Shown here one piece after another: positions 33,799 to 42,531 of a stretch of DNA of 64,000 bases. Source of the stretch: Brevibacillus reuszeri (GTDB taxonomy: Bacteria; Bacillota; Bacilli; Brevibacillales; Brevibacillaceae). Each line of letters begins with the position of its first letter. The first letter of the stretch is position 1. The stretch is from NCBI RefSeq assembly GCF_001187725.1, contig NZ_LGIQ01000009.1:1549493-1613492 (forward strand), written 5' to 3'. Under the pieces are notes generated by a model that was given only the letters and a program-made list of their open reading frames with translations, was not told the origin of the DNA and did no database searches. The translations under genes were made by a program, and so were the position numbers.

Positions 33799-35736
33799 AT
33801 GCCCAAATTCCTGTTAAAGCGTTGGTACGGGATGCATATGGTCCTGGCACTCAGCTTTAGCTTGTTGTTATTGGGAATTTTGACCCTGCACCATTGGATG
33901 TACGGGGCGATCGGCATTGTCTGCTTGATTGGCCTTGTAATTTATGCCCTTCAAGCTGAAAAGGGATTCCAACGGGATTTGCGCCTATATTTGGCTACGG
34001 TCACACATCGTGTGAAGAAGGCAGGAGAAGGTGTCATCTCGGAGCTGCCGATCGGAATTCTTTTATACAACGAGGAAAAGGCAATTGAGTGGGTTAACCC
34101 ATTCATGACACACATGTCCGGGGATGAGCTGTTGATCGGAAAGACTCTTCAGGATGTTTTTCCCCAACTGAATTGGAAGCCAGAACAGAAGCGTCTGGAA
34201 TTCACTTACAACGAGCGGGTATACGAAGTATTGGTTCGGTCCGATGAGCGTCTTTTGTATTTTAAGGACATTACGGATTTTAAAGAACTGACGACGCGAT
34301 ACCATCGTGAAAAAGCCGCTCTCGCCATTATTCATCTCGACAACCTGGACGAGATTGGACAAGTAATGGATGATCAGAGCCGCACACTTCTATCGACGAG
34401 TGTTGCTGGCGTGATTACAGAGTGGGCGAACAAACATGGCATATATCTTCGCCGAATCACGGCCGACAAGTTTTTGGCGCTGATGGAGCGGGAAGCGCTT
34501 GATAAATTGGAAGAAACGCGCTTTGACATTTTGGATGTCGTGCGGGAGATGACAGCTGACAACAAGATTCCGATTACGCTCAGTATCGGGGTAGGCGCGG
34601 CTGCCAGCACGTATATCGAATTGGGTCAAATGGCACAGTCCAGCTTGGACATTGCTTTGGGCCGTGGCGGTGACCAGAGCGCCGTCAAGGTCGGGAACAA
34701 GCTGACGTTCTACGGTGGCAAATCCAATGCAGTGGAGAAGCGGACACGCGTCCGGGCACGTGTGATCGCCCATGCGCTGCGTGACTTGATCCACGAGGCT
34801 GAGCATGTGATTGTTATGGGGCACAAGCAGCCTGACATGGACTCCATCGGTGCCTCTCTGGGCGTATTAAAAGCCGTACAGCTGCACAATAAAGCAGCGT
34901 ACATCGTGATGGATGAGGGAAATAACTCCGTTGAACGCTTGATGAAGGAAATCTACGCCAATGAAGAATTGGCAGACACGTTTGTCACACCGGAGCAGGC
35001 AATACGATTAATCACCGGACGTACACTGCTCGTGGTAGTAGATACGCATCGCCCATCACTCGTGATTGAACCGAAGCTGCTGGGTGAAACCGGACGTATT
35101 GTGGTCATTGACCATCACAGACGCTCAGAGGAATTCATTGAGCCTGTCCTGTTGTACCTGGAGCCTTACGCTTCGTCTACGTCCGAGCTGGTAACCGAGC
35201 TGCTGCAGTATCAGAGTGAGCGATTGAACATCGACAACCTGATTGCGACCGCTTTGCTCGCGGGTATTGTGGTGGATACAAAAAGCTTTGCCTTCCGCAC
35301 AGGCTCGCGTACGTTTGAAGCAGCCTCTTTCCTCAGACGCAACGGGGCAGATACAGCTGCGGTTCAGCGCTTGTTAAAAGAGGATCTGAATCAGTATGTG
35401 AAGCGCGCACGCATCATCATGAATACCGAAACGTATCGGGATAACATGGCGATTGCCGTTGGTGATCCTTCTGAGGATTATACGCAGGTACAAGTCGCTC
35501 AGGCTGCGGAACAGCTTTTGACCTTGTCAGGCATTCAAGCTTCGTTCGTAGTAGCAGAGCGATCCGATGGTACGATTTTGATTAGTGGACGTTCATTGGG
35601 CGACATTAATGTACAGTCGATCATGGAGCTCTTGGGTGGTGGCGGTCATTTGACGGGTGCTGCGACACAAATCGAAGGCAGTTCCTTGAAGGAAGCAGTA
35701 AAACGCTTGAAAGAAGCGATTGATACGGTCGTTTAG
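33799..35736 (+). CDS. gdpP: Cyclic-di-AMP phosphodiesterase GdpP
   Basis: Membrane-bound enzyme that lowers c-di-AMP and so affects wall stress, osmolyte and beta-lactam responses. The 645-residue product has two N-terminal membrane helices, a PAS-like domain (about 80-170), and a degenerate GGDEF domain without an intact signature. The DHH domain shows MGHKQPDMDSIGAS, VVVDTHRPS and IDHHRR near residue 437. The DHHA1 domain ends with GGGGHLTGAATQ. It starts four bases after the yybS gene and is followed by rplI. Confidence 0.96.
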   Translation: MPKFLLKRWYGMHMVLALSFSLLLLGILTLHHWMYGAIGIVCLIGLVIYALQAEKGFQRDLRLYLATVTHRVKKAGEGVISELPIGILLYNEEKAIEWVNPFMTHMSGDELLIGKTLQDVFPQLNWKPEQKRLEFTYNERVYEVLVRSDERLLYFKDITDFKELTTRYHREKAALAIIHLDNLDEIGQVMDDQSRTLLSTSVAGVITEWANKHGIYLRRITADKFLALMEREALDKLEETRFDILDVVREMTADNKIPITLSIGVGAAASTYIELGQMAQSSLDIALGRGGDQSAVKVGNKLTFYGGKSNAVEKRTRVRARVIAHALRDLIHEAEHVIVMGHKQPDMDSIGASLGVLKAVQLHNKAAYIVMDEGNNSVERLMKEIYANEELADTFVTPEQAIRLITGRTLLVVVDTHRPSLVIEPKLLGETGRIVVIDHHRRSEEFIEPVLLYLEPYASSTSELVTELLQYQSERLNIDNLIATALLAGIVVDTKSFAFRTGSRTFEAASFLRRNGADTAAVQRLLKEDLNQYVKRARIIMNTETYRDNMAIAVGDPSEDYTQVQVAQAAEQLLTLSGIQASFVVAERSDGTILISGRSLGDINVQSIMELLGGGGHLTGAATQIEGSSLKEAVKRLKEAIDTVV

Positions 35737-35762
35737 GCCAAAATGAAAAGGGGGAAACGATG

Positions 35763-36206
35763 ATGAAAGTCATTTTTCTTCAAGATGTAAAAGGCCAAGG
35801 TAAAAAAGGTGAGGTAAAAGACCTCTCTGAAGGATATGTACGCAACTTCCTGTTGCCGAAAAAATTGGTGAAGGAAGCAACAGATAGCAACGTAAAAACG
35901 CTTGATGCACAAAAGCGCAGCGAAGAAAAACGCAAAGAGCAAGAAAAGGTGGAAGCGCAGGAGCTGGCAGCCAAATTCGCTGAGCTGACTGTGAAAATTA
36001 AAGGCAAAGCAGGCGAAGGTGGTCGTCTGTTTGGAGCGATTTCGAGCAAGCAGGTTGCCCAAGCTCTGGAAGAGCAGTTCCAGATCAAGGTAGACAAGCG
36101 TAAGCTGGAGATGGAAGCGATTCGTTCTCTGGGTGTGACACAAATTAAAGCAAAGCTGCACAACGAAGTAACCGCGACTCTCAAAGTACACGTCGTAGAA
36201 GAATAA
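35763..36206 (+). CDS. rplI: 50S ribosomal protein L9
   Basis: A 147-residue L9. The N-terminal RNA-binding part is MKVIFLQDVKGQGKKGEVK and SEGYVRNFLLPKKLV; a long helix and the C-terminal domain (GRLFGAISSKQVAQAL) follow. Two ATGs are in tandem; the second (35763) gives better spacing from GGGGG and the usual N-terminus. Confidence 0.97.
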   Translation: MKVIFLQDVKGQGKKGEVKDLSEGYVRNFLLPKKLVKEATDSNVKTLDAQKRSEEKRKEQEKVEAQELAAKFAELTVKIKGKAGEGGRLFGAISSKQVAQALEEQFQIKVDKRKLEMEAIRSLGVTQIKAKLHNEVTATLKVHVVEE

Positions 36207-36230
36207 TGCCTGATTACTGGGAGGTGTGAC

Positions 36231-37583
36231 GTGAGCGACCTGTTTTTGGATCGTGTGCCGCCGCAGAACAAGGAAGCAGAACAATCGGTACTGGGTGCTG
36301 TGTTCTTGTCAAAGGAAGCTCTAACCACGGCCATTGAGGTTCTCCGTCCGGAGGATTTTTATAAGACCGCGCACCAGCGCATCTTTCAAACGATGGTGGA
36401 TCTGTACGAGAAAGGTGAGCCTGTCGACCTGGTAACAGTGACGGCCGACTTACAGGATCACAAGCTGCTCGATGAAGTGGGTGGCGTTACGTACATTACG
36501 GAAATTGCCAGCTCCGTTCCGACAGCAGCCAATATCGAGTACTATGCTAAGATCGTTGAAGAAAAATCGCTTTTACGGCGATTGATTCATACAGCAACGA
36601 AGATTGCCAATGACGGATACTCCCGCGAGGACGATGTAACCGAGATCGTGGCCGATGCCGAGAAGTACATCATGGAAATCGGCCAAAACCGCAATAGCGG
36701 CGGTTTTCAAGCGATTCGGGACGTACTGCTGGAAACCTACGAGCGGATTGAGGTTTTGAGTCAGCGGCGAGGCGATATTACGGGGATTCCGACTGGATAT
36801 ACTGATTTGGACAAGATGACAGCAGGCTTTCAGCGAAGTGACCTGATCATCTTGGCTGCCCGTCCTTCTGTAGGGAAAACGGCATTTGCACTGAACGTCG
36901 CGCAAAACGTAGCTGCACGAGCGGGTGAAACGGTAGCCATCTTTTCATTGGAGATGGGTGCCTCTCAGCTGGTACAGCGTATGATTTGTGCGGAAGGCAA
37001 CCTCGATGCATCCCGGATGCGTTCTGGGGCATTGGAAGAGGATGATTGGCAAAAGCTAACCATGGCGATTGGAACTCTGGCGAAGGCACCGATCTATATC
37101 GATGATACGCCAGGGGTTACGGTGCAGGATATCCGGGCCAAATGTCGTCGTCTACAAGCCGAGCGCGGATTAGGAATGATATTGATCGATTATCTGCAGC
37201 TGATTCATGGTCGCGGCAAAGGAGACAACCGTCAGCAGGAAGTATCGGAAATCTCGCGTACGTTAAAAGGGATTGCTCGTGAATTGAATGTTCCTGTTAT
37301 TGCCTTGTCACAGCTGAGTCGTGGGGTAGAGCAACGTCAAGACAAACGGCCGATGATGTCTGATATCCGTGAATCCGGATCGATTGAGCAGGATGCGGAT
37401 ATCGTAGCGTTCCTTTACCGTGATGACTACTACGATAAGGAAACCGAAAACAAAAACGTGATCGAGGTCATCATCGCCAAACAGCGTAATGGCCCTACCG
37501 GAACGGTAGAGCTGGCGTTTTTGAAGGAATTCAATAAATTCGTGAGCTTGGATCATCGCTTTCGTAATGCTGCGGGACAATAA
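36231..37583 (+). CDS. dnaB: Replicative DNA helicase
   Basis: Hexameric fork helicase (DnaC in B. subtilis naming). The 450-residue product has the N-terminal helical domain (RVPPQNKEAEQSVLGAVFL) and a RecA-like core with Walker A ARPSVGKTAFALN, Walker B LILIDYLQLI and QLSRGVEQR. No intein is present. Start is GTG after GGGAGGTG. A terminator follows at once. Confidence 0.97.
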   Translation: MSDLFLDRVPPQNKEAEQSVLGAVFLSKEALTTAIEVLRPEDFYKTAHQRIFQTMVDLYEKGEPVDLVTVTADLQDHKLLDEVGGVTYITEIASSVPTAANIEYYAKIVEEKSLLRRLIHTATKIANDGYSREDDVTEIVADAEKYIMEIGQNRNSGGFQAIRDVLLETYERIEVLSQRRGDITGIPTGYTDLDKMTAGFQRSDLIILAARPSVGKTAFALNVAQNVAARAGETVAIFSLEMGASQLVQRMICAEGNLDASRMRSGALEEDDWQKLTMAIGTLAKAPIYIDDTPGVTVQDIRAKCRRLQAERGLGMILIDYLQLIHGRGKGDNRQQEVSEISRTLKGIARELNVPVIALSQLSRGVEQRQDKRPMMSDIRESGSIEQDADIVAFLYRDDYYDKETENKNVIEVIIAKQRNGPTGTVELAFLKEFNKFVSLDHRFRNAAGQ

Positions 37584-37595
37584 GTGGAAAAAGAG

Positions 37596-37619
37596 AGCCG
37601 GAGAAAATCCGGCTTTTTT
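37596..37619 (+). terminator. Terminator after dnaB
   Basis: AGCCGGA, five-base loop, TCCGGCT, then six Ts. Confidence 0.88.
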
Positions 37620-37673
37620 CGTGCGGGGAGCGCTTGTGGCAGCGCGTGAAAAAGAAATCTGAAAGAATGATAA

Positions 37674-37717
37674 ATTACCGAACATATAATCTTTCCACAA
37701 TTCAAATGTTCGTATTT
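37674..37717. promoter_or_regulatory. PurR operator: two inverted PurBoxes upstream of purA
   Basis: ATTACCGAACATA (37674-37686) and, in opposite orientation, AATGTTCGTATTT (37705-37717) each differ by one base from the PurBox consensus AWWWCCGAACWWT. They are 18 bp apart, as in known PurR operators, and directly upstream of the purA promoter. This predicts repression by PurR when PRPP is low. Confidence 0.82.
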
Positions 37718-37721
37718 TCCG

Positions 37722-37750
37722 TTGACATGTGAGAAATCGTTTAGTACACT
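37722..37750 (+). promoter_or_regulatory. Promoter of purA
   Basis: TTGACA (37722-37727) and TACACT (37745-37750) with a 17-bp spacer, about 50 bp before the ATG and immediately after the second PurBox. Confidence 0.82.
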
Positions 37751-37801
37751 TAGATTGTTTCAGGCCCAAAAAGACATGATTATATCAGGAGGTGTTTTTC
37801 G

Positions 37802-39088
37802 ATGTCAACTGTCGTTGTCGTCGGAACCCAGTGGGGCGATGAAGGTAAAGGTAAAATTACAGATTACTTAGCTGAAAGTGCAGAAGTAGTAGCTCGTTAC
37901 CAAGGTGGTAACAACGCGGGTCACACCATTATTTTTGGTGGAAATAAATATAAACTACATCTGATTCCATCCGGAATTTTTTATACAGACAAGACCTGCG
38001 TAATCGGTAACGGTATGGTAATCGACCCGAAAGCGCTGATTAAAGAGCTGGAGTACATTCACAGCTTTGGTTTCACTACAAATAACTTGAAAATTAGCGA
38101 TCGTGCGCATGTCATTATGCCATACCACATTAAACTGGATGGCGTAGAAGAGGATAGCCGCGGTGCAAATAAAATCGGTACCACCCGCAAAGGGATCGGT
38201 CCGGCATACATGGATAAAGCAGCTCGTATCGGTATCCGCATCGCTGATTTGTTGGACAAAGAAGAGTTTGCTCGCAAGCTGGAGCGCAATCTGGCTGAGA
38301 AAAACCTGTTGCTGGAGAAGCTGTACAACACAACCGGTTTTGAACTCCAAGAAGTACTGGACGAATACTTGGCTCTTGCCGAAATCATCCGTCCATATGT
38401 AACGGATACATCCGTTGTACTGAATGACTCGATTGACCGTGGCAGCCGCGTTTTGTTTGAAGGTGCGCAAGGCGTGTTGCTCGATATCGATCAAGGTACT
38501 TATCCATATGTAACATCTTCTAACCCGATTGCTGGTGGCGTAACAATCGGTTCTGGCGTAGGACCGACTAAAATCAATCAAGTTATCGGTGTAGCGAAAG
38601 CATACACAACTCGTGTTGGTGATGGTCCGTTCCTGACTGAGCTGACAGATGCAACTGGTGATCACATTCGTGAGGTTGGTGCTGAGTACGGTACAACTAC
38701 TGGACGTGCACGCCGTGTTGGCTGGTTTGACAGCGTAGTTGTTCGCCATGCTCGTCGTGTTAGTGGTATTACTGGTTTGGCTATCACCAAGCTGGATACT
38801 CTTTCTGGCATCGAAACGCTGCGTATTTGCACAGCGTACAAATACAATGGTGAAATCATCGAATCATTCCCAGCGAACCTCAATTTGCTGGCAAAATGCG
38901 AACCTGTCTATGAAGAGCTTCCAGGCTGGAGCGAAGATATTACAGGCGTACGCAATCTCAATGATTTGCCAGAAAACGCACGTCATTACATCGAACGCAT
39001 TACACAATTGACCGGTATCCCAATGTCGATCTTCTCTGTAGGACCAGATCGTGAACAAACAGTTGTTGTTCGTGGCATTTACGGATAA
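37802..39088 (+). CDS. purA: Adenylosuccinate synthase
   Basis: Converts IMP, aspartate and GTP to adenylosuccinate, the first step from IMP to AMP. The 428-residue product starts with VVVGTQWGDEGKGKITD and has GNNAGHT, TTRKGIGPAYMDKAAR and GTTTGRARRVGWFD. AGGAGGTG precedes the ATG. It has its own promoter, PurBoxes and terminator, so it is a single-gene unit. Confidence 0.98.
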   Translation: MSTVVVVGTQWGDEGKGKITDYLAESAEVVARYQGGNNAGHTIIFGGNKYKLHLIPSGIFYTDKTCVIGNGMVIDPKALIKELEYIHSFGFTTNNLKISDRAHVIMPYHIKLDGVEEDSRGANKIGTTRKGIGPAYMDKAARIGIRIADLLDKEEFARKLERNLAEKNLLLEKLYNTTGFELQEVLDEYLALAEIIRPYVTDTSVVLNDSIDRGSRVLFEGAQGVLLDIDQGTYPYVTSSNPIAGGVTIGSGVGPTKINQVIGVAKAYTTRVGDGPFLTELTDATGDHIREVGAEYGTTTGRARRVGWFDSVVVRHARRVSGITGLAITKLDTLSGIETLRICTAYKYNGEIIESFPANLNLLAKCEPVYEELPGWSEDITGVRNLNDLPENARHYIERITQLTGIPMSIFSVGPDREQTVVVRGIYG

Positions 39089-39109
39089 GCGTAGGTCATT
39101 AGATAGAAA

Positions 39110-39146
39110 GAAAGCTGTCGAAGCATCGACAGCTTTTTCTTTTTTA
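39110..39146 (+). terminator. Terminator after purA
   Basis: GAAAGCTGTCGA, loop AGCA, TCGACAGCTTT, followed by T-rich sequence. Confidence 0.88.
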
Positions 39147-39218
39147 GGCGGACAGACACAAAACGGCACTCTCTGGGCATATGCTTTGTCATAGGCAGAA
39201 AACAAAGAGGTGATCATG

Positions 39219-39428
39219 ATGATGGGATTCGACCAAAAGGCCATGAAGCTCCTAGGGAAAAACGTGCAGGTCAAAATGTTTAATGGCGTCGTGATCAAGG
39301 GGACGATGACTCATTTTAACAATGGATATCTCTGCTTCATTACCACATACAAGCAACAAAACGATGCCGAAAAAATGAAAATCCGCCGTCTTGCTCTACG
39401 AGATATTACTTCAATGCAAGAGGTGTGA
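39219..39428 (+). CDS. Small Sm-like protein of unknown function
   Basis: A 69-residue protein (start one of three tandem ATGs at 39216, 39219 or 39222; AGAGGTG suits 39219). The stretch LLGKNVQVKMFNGVVIKGTM followed by THFNNGYLCFIT has the hydrophobic-G-V-NG-G pattern of an Sm1 motif, and IRRLALRDITSM could be the Sm2 strand. Sm-fold proteins such as Hfq or YlxS-type domains bind RNA or proteins. The resemblance is by eye and weak, so function is unknown. It follows purA as a separate small unit. Confidence 0.65.
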   Translation: MMGFDQKAMKLLGKNVQVKMFNGVVIKGTMTHFNNGYLCFITTYKQQNDAEKMKIRRLALRDITSMQEV

Positions 39429-39510
39429 GCCCTAGATGAGCAAAACGAAATAAGCCATCTTTCCTGTGGGTAGGGAAGATGGCTATTATTTGTTGAAAGG
39501 GAAGACCCTG

Positions 39511-39882
39511 TTAGATCATTCCTCCGCAGGAACGAATGATCTCAGTTGCTTCATCCCCTCGCTCCTCAGGCACGACAGCCGTAAGTAATACGCTACGGTT
39601 CATGTCGTCATCGCCACGATCAGCCATTCCGCTGGCATCGGGGTCTACAGCCGCTAGCACACTTGCATCCCGTCCGCTTGGAAAATCGCCAGCCAATGTG
39701 AGATTGCCTAGTGAGGGAAATTCTCCTGAGATCGGGTTCATGATGCGCTCGTTTCCATTACCAGGAAATTGTCCAACTCTGTCGATCGAAATGATGGAAA
39801 AACCAGCTTGTTGAAGCGCTTCTTTTGCTTTCCCTGCATCCTCTTCTGTATGAAATCCAGCCAGAATGTTACGTTCCTTCAA
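39511..39882 (-). CDS. Small acidic protein, general stress protein 17M-like
   Basis: A 123-residue protein. TTG at 39882 is chosen because GGGAGG lies nine bases upstream and no better start is near; the frame is open for 49 more codons upstream. The N-terminal ILAGFHTEEDAGKAKEALQQAGF resembles the repeat found in general stress protein 17M-like or YflT-like proteins, and a similar LLTAVVPEERGDEATEIIRS segment ends the protein. Between them is a glycine/proline-rich linker. It reads against its neighbours. Role unknown. Confidence 0.7.
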   Translation of the reverse strand: MKERNILAGFHTEEDAGKAKEALQQAGFSIISIDRVGQFPGNGNERIMNPISGEFPSLGNLTLAGDFPSGRDASVLAAVDPDASGMADRGDDDMNRSVLLTAVVPEERGDEATEIIRSCGGMI

Positions 39883-40141
39883 TGAAATCAGCCTCCCATT
39901 TATGATAAAACCACCCATTTGTATGTCCATATCGTGACGCTTTTTCGCATTTTTTATTCGACGGCAATTTACACTTGATGTTGTCGGCAAATTTATGGTA
40001 AAGTCGACATAGTTGATTTCTTTGGGCAATTTGGCAGATAAATGGAAACCAAATTTTGGGATATATGACCTATTCGGTATATTAAAAATTTTCAGGAAAT
40101 AGAAACGAGAAAGCTGTATCTGTTTTCAGGAGGGACAAGTT

Positions 40142-41635
40142 ATGCAATGGTCTGAATGGAAGGCCAAGCTGCAGGAACGGTCAGAACGAATCGTTCGAGA
40201 TTGCAGTGATCTGGCGAAACGTACTATGAAACGTACAAGCTCTTACATCCAAGAACACAAAAAACTATGCATCTCCGTTGCAGCGGGGCTGGTTGTAACA
40301 GTAGCAGCAGGTGCATCTGCACAATATTACTACACAAGCAATATCACATCTGTATATCATGTGATCGTAAATGGCAAAGAGATCGGCGTAGTAAACAATC
40401 CAGATGTAATTCACAACTGGACGAATAGCAAGCTGGAAGAGGAAAAGGCAAAGAACGGACTTACTCTGACGCTTGCCGATTACATAACATTCCAGGAAGA
40501 GACCAAGTACAAGGCGCCATTCGACAATGACGCAGCGGTTAAGGCTCTCTCCGACATCGCAGATATCAAGGTTCAGGCAGTAAAAATCGTGGTTGATGGC
40601 AAGGCAATCGGGTACCTGCCGGATCAGGAAGCGGCAGACGAAGTGCTTGCTCATGTAAAAGAAAAATATTCGGGTGTTCCAGGTGGGAATGCAAAAAAAG
40701 CTGTAGTTGCAGCTTCGACATCAGCAGTTCCGACTAACCCGATCAAAGAAGTAACCTTCAAGGAAGACGTGGAGATGCAGACGGAATCAGTTGCTGCAGC
40801 TCAAATTTTGCCTGCCGAAAAACTGGAGGAGCTGCTAGTAAAGGGTACCTTCCAGGATATGAAGCATACGGTTGTTGAAGGCGATTGCATCGGCTGCATT
40901 GCCAAAAAATACGGAATTACGTCCAATGATATTTATGCCAATAACCCTGGTGTTACAGAAAATACGTTGCTGCAATTAGGGCAACAACTAAACGTTACTG
41001 CGATTCGTCCTCTCGTAACCGTGCAGGTGAAAGAGGAGCTAAATCAGCAAGAGACAGTTGCTTTTACAACTCAGATCAATAACAATGAAAAGCTGCCAAA
41101 AGGCGAAACGAAAGTGCTGCAAGAAGGTCGCGACGGAAGTAAGATGGTTCAGTATGAGATCGTGAAAGAGAATGGACAAGTTGTCGACCGTAAAATCATC
41201 AAGCAGGATGTCATTTCACAGCCTGTAGCAAAAATTATGGAGCGCGGTACAAAAGTAATTCCTTCGCGTGGGACAGGCCGTCTGAGCTGGCCAGCACAGG
41301 GCTACATCAGCAGTGGCTTTGGTACACGTTGGGGTAGATTGCATAAAGGTATCGATATTGCAGGTTCCGGTTCCGTTCTGGCAGCAGACAACGGACGTGT
41401 CACACTGGCTGGCTGGGATGGCGATTACGGAAAAGCAATCGTGATCGACCACGGAAACGGCATGCAGACCTTGTATGGTCATTTGAGCACCATTAACGTA
41501 AAGGTCGGCGATGTCGTAGAACAAGGAAAGAAAATTGGCGTGAAGGGTTCCACAGGAGACTCCACAGGTGTCCACCTCCATTTTGAGGTTCATCAGAATG
41601 GACGAGTTCAGAACCCAATGCGTTTCTTAAAATAG
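40142..41635 (+). CDS. Cell-wall peptidase: LysM, G5 and M23 domains
   Basis: A 497-residue exported wall enzyme. A basic N-terminus precedes a membrane or signal segment (CISVAAGLVVTVAAGASA, near residues 41-58). After a variable region come a LysM domain (about 245-285, KKYGITSNDIYANNPGV), a G5 domain (about 300-370) and a C-terminal M23 endopeptidase with HKGIDIAG, LYGHLS and HLHFEV. These carry the zinc-binding histidines. It should cut peptidoglycan cross-links. It lies just upstream of walRKHIJ, which controls wall hydrolases, so regulation by WalR is plausible. GGAGG precedes the ATG. Confidence 0.93.
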   Translation: MQWSEWKAKLQERSERIVRDCSDLAKRTMKRTSSYIQEHKKLCISVAAGLVVTVAAGASAQYYYTSNITSVYHVIVNGKEIGVVNNPDVIHNWTNSKLEEEKAKNGLTLTLADYITFQEETKYKAPFDNDAAVKALSDIADIKVQAVKIVVDGKAIGYLPDQEAADEVLAHVKEKYSGVPGGNAKKAVVAASTSAVPTNPIKEVTFKEDVEMQTESVAAAQILPAEKLEELLVKGTFQDMKHTVVEGDCIGCIAKKYGITSNDIYANNPGVTENTLLQLGQQLNVTAIRPLVTVQVKEELNQQETVAFTTQINNNEKLPKGETKVLQEGRDGSKMVQYEIVKENGQVVDRKIIKQDVISQPVAKIMERGTKVIPSRGTGRLSWPAQGYISSGFGTRWGRLHKGIDIAGSGSVLAADNGRVTLAGWDGDYGKAIVIDHGNGMQTLYGHLSTINVKVGDVVEQGKKIGVKGSTGDSTGVHLHFEVHQNGRVQNPMRFLK

Positions 41636-41655
41636 ACATGTAATTTTTGGCAGTT

Positions 41656-41689
41656 AAAAGGGACACTCTTTCATGAGTGCCCTTTTTTT
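41656..41689 (+). terminator. Terminator after the M23 peptidase gene
   Basis: AAAAGGGACACTC, loop TTTCAT, GAGTGCCCTTTT, then Ts. This separates the peptidase from the wal operon. Confidence 0.88.
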
Positions 41690-41820
41690 GTATACAGAAT
41701 GTATCTGTCCTGACAGGGACTCATTTCCAAGGGACTTCTTTACGAGCGGGACATGGTGTATTGTAGAGGAATAGAAGCTCCTCAAGTGGAATCCCTTAAG
41801 TGAGAAAAGGAGGGAGCGGG

Positions 41821-42531
41821 ATGGCAAAACTCCTCGTTGTAGACGATGAAAAACCGATCGCTGATATTTTGAAATTTACCTTTGAAAAAGAAGGCTACCA
41901 AGTCGTGTGCGCCTACGATGGTGAGGAAGCACTGCTCGTTGTGCAAGACGAAAGACCGGATCTGATTTTACTTGATGTCATGCTGCCAGGACGTGACGGC
42001 ATGGAAGTATGCCGAGCTGTTCGCCAGACCCATGATGTGCCGATCATTATGCTAACAGCAAAGGATTCGGAGCTGGATAAAGTATTGGGGCTAGAGCTCG
42101 GTGCAGATGATTACGTTACAAAGCCATTTAGCACCCGCGAGCTTGTTGCCAGGGTAAAGGCGCATCTGCGAAGAAATCAGTCAAAAATGGAAGAACGGGA
42201 TAGCCAGCATCTGTTGCGTGTGCATGAGCTGGAGATTGACCTGCATTCGTATACAGTAGAAAAAGTAGGAGTGCAGCTAGAGCTGACCCACCGTGAGTTT
42301 GAGCTGTTGGTTTACCTGACTCGTCATCAGGGACAAGTTTTGACGCGTGAGCATTTGCTTCAATCGGTTTGGGGCTTTGACTATTTTGGCGACGTGCGCA
42401 CAGTGGATGTGACGATACGACGTTTGCGCGAAAAGATCGAGGACGATCCAAGCCAACCGAAATATATCATTACACGCCGTGGCTTGGGCTACACCTTGCG
42501 TAACCCAGGTATGGGGGGCACGCCTGGATGA
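41821..42531 (+). CDS. walR: Response regulator WalR
   Basis: Essential OmpR-type regulator of wall metabolism. The 236-residue protein has a receiver domain (KLLVVDDEKPIADI, phospho-acceptor aspartate in LILLDVMLPG near residue 53, TAKD, KPFS) and a winged-helix DNA-binding domain from about residue 130. ATG at 41821 follows GGAGGGAGCGGG; an upstream start at 41800 would fall in that ribosome site. It overlaps walK by four bases. Confidence 0.97.
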   Translation: MAKLLVVDDEKPIADILKFTFEKEGYQVVCAYDGEEALLVVQDERPDLILLDVMLPGRDGMEVCRAVRQTHDVPIIMLTAKDSELDKVLGLELGADDYVTKPFSTRELVARVKAHLRRNQSKMEERDSQHLLRVHELEIDLHSYTVEKVGVQLELTHREFELLVYLTRHQGQVLTREHLLQSVWGFDYFGDVRTVDVTIRRLREKIEDDPSQPKYIITRRGLGYTLRNPGMGGTPG

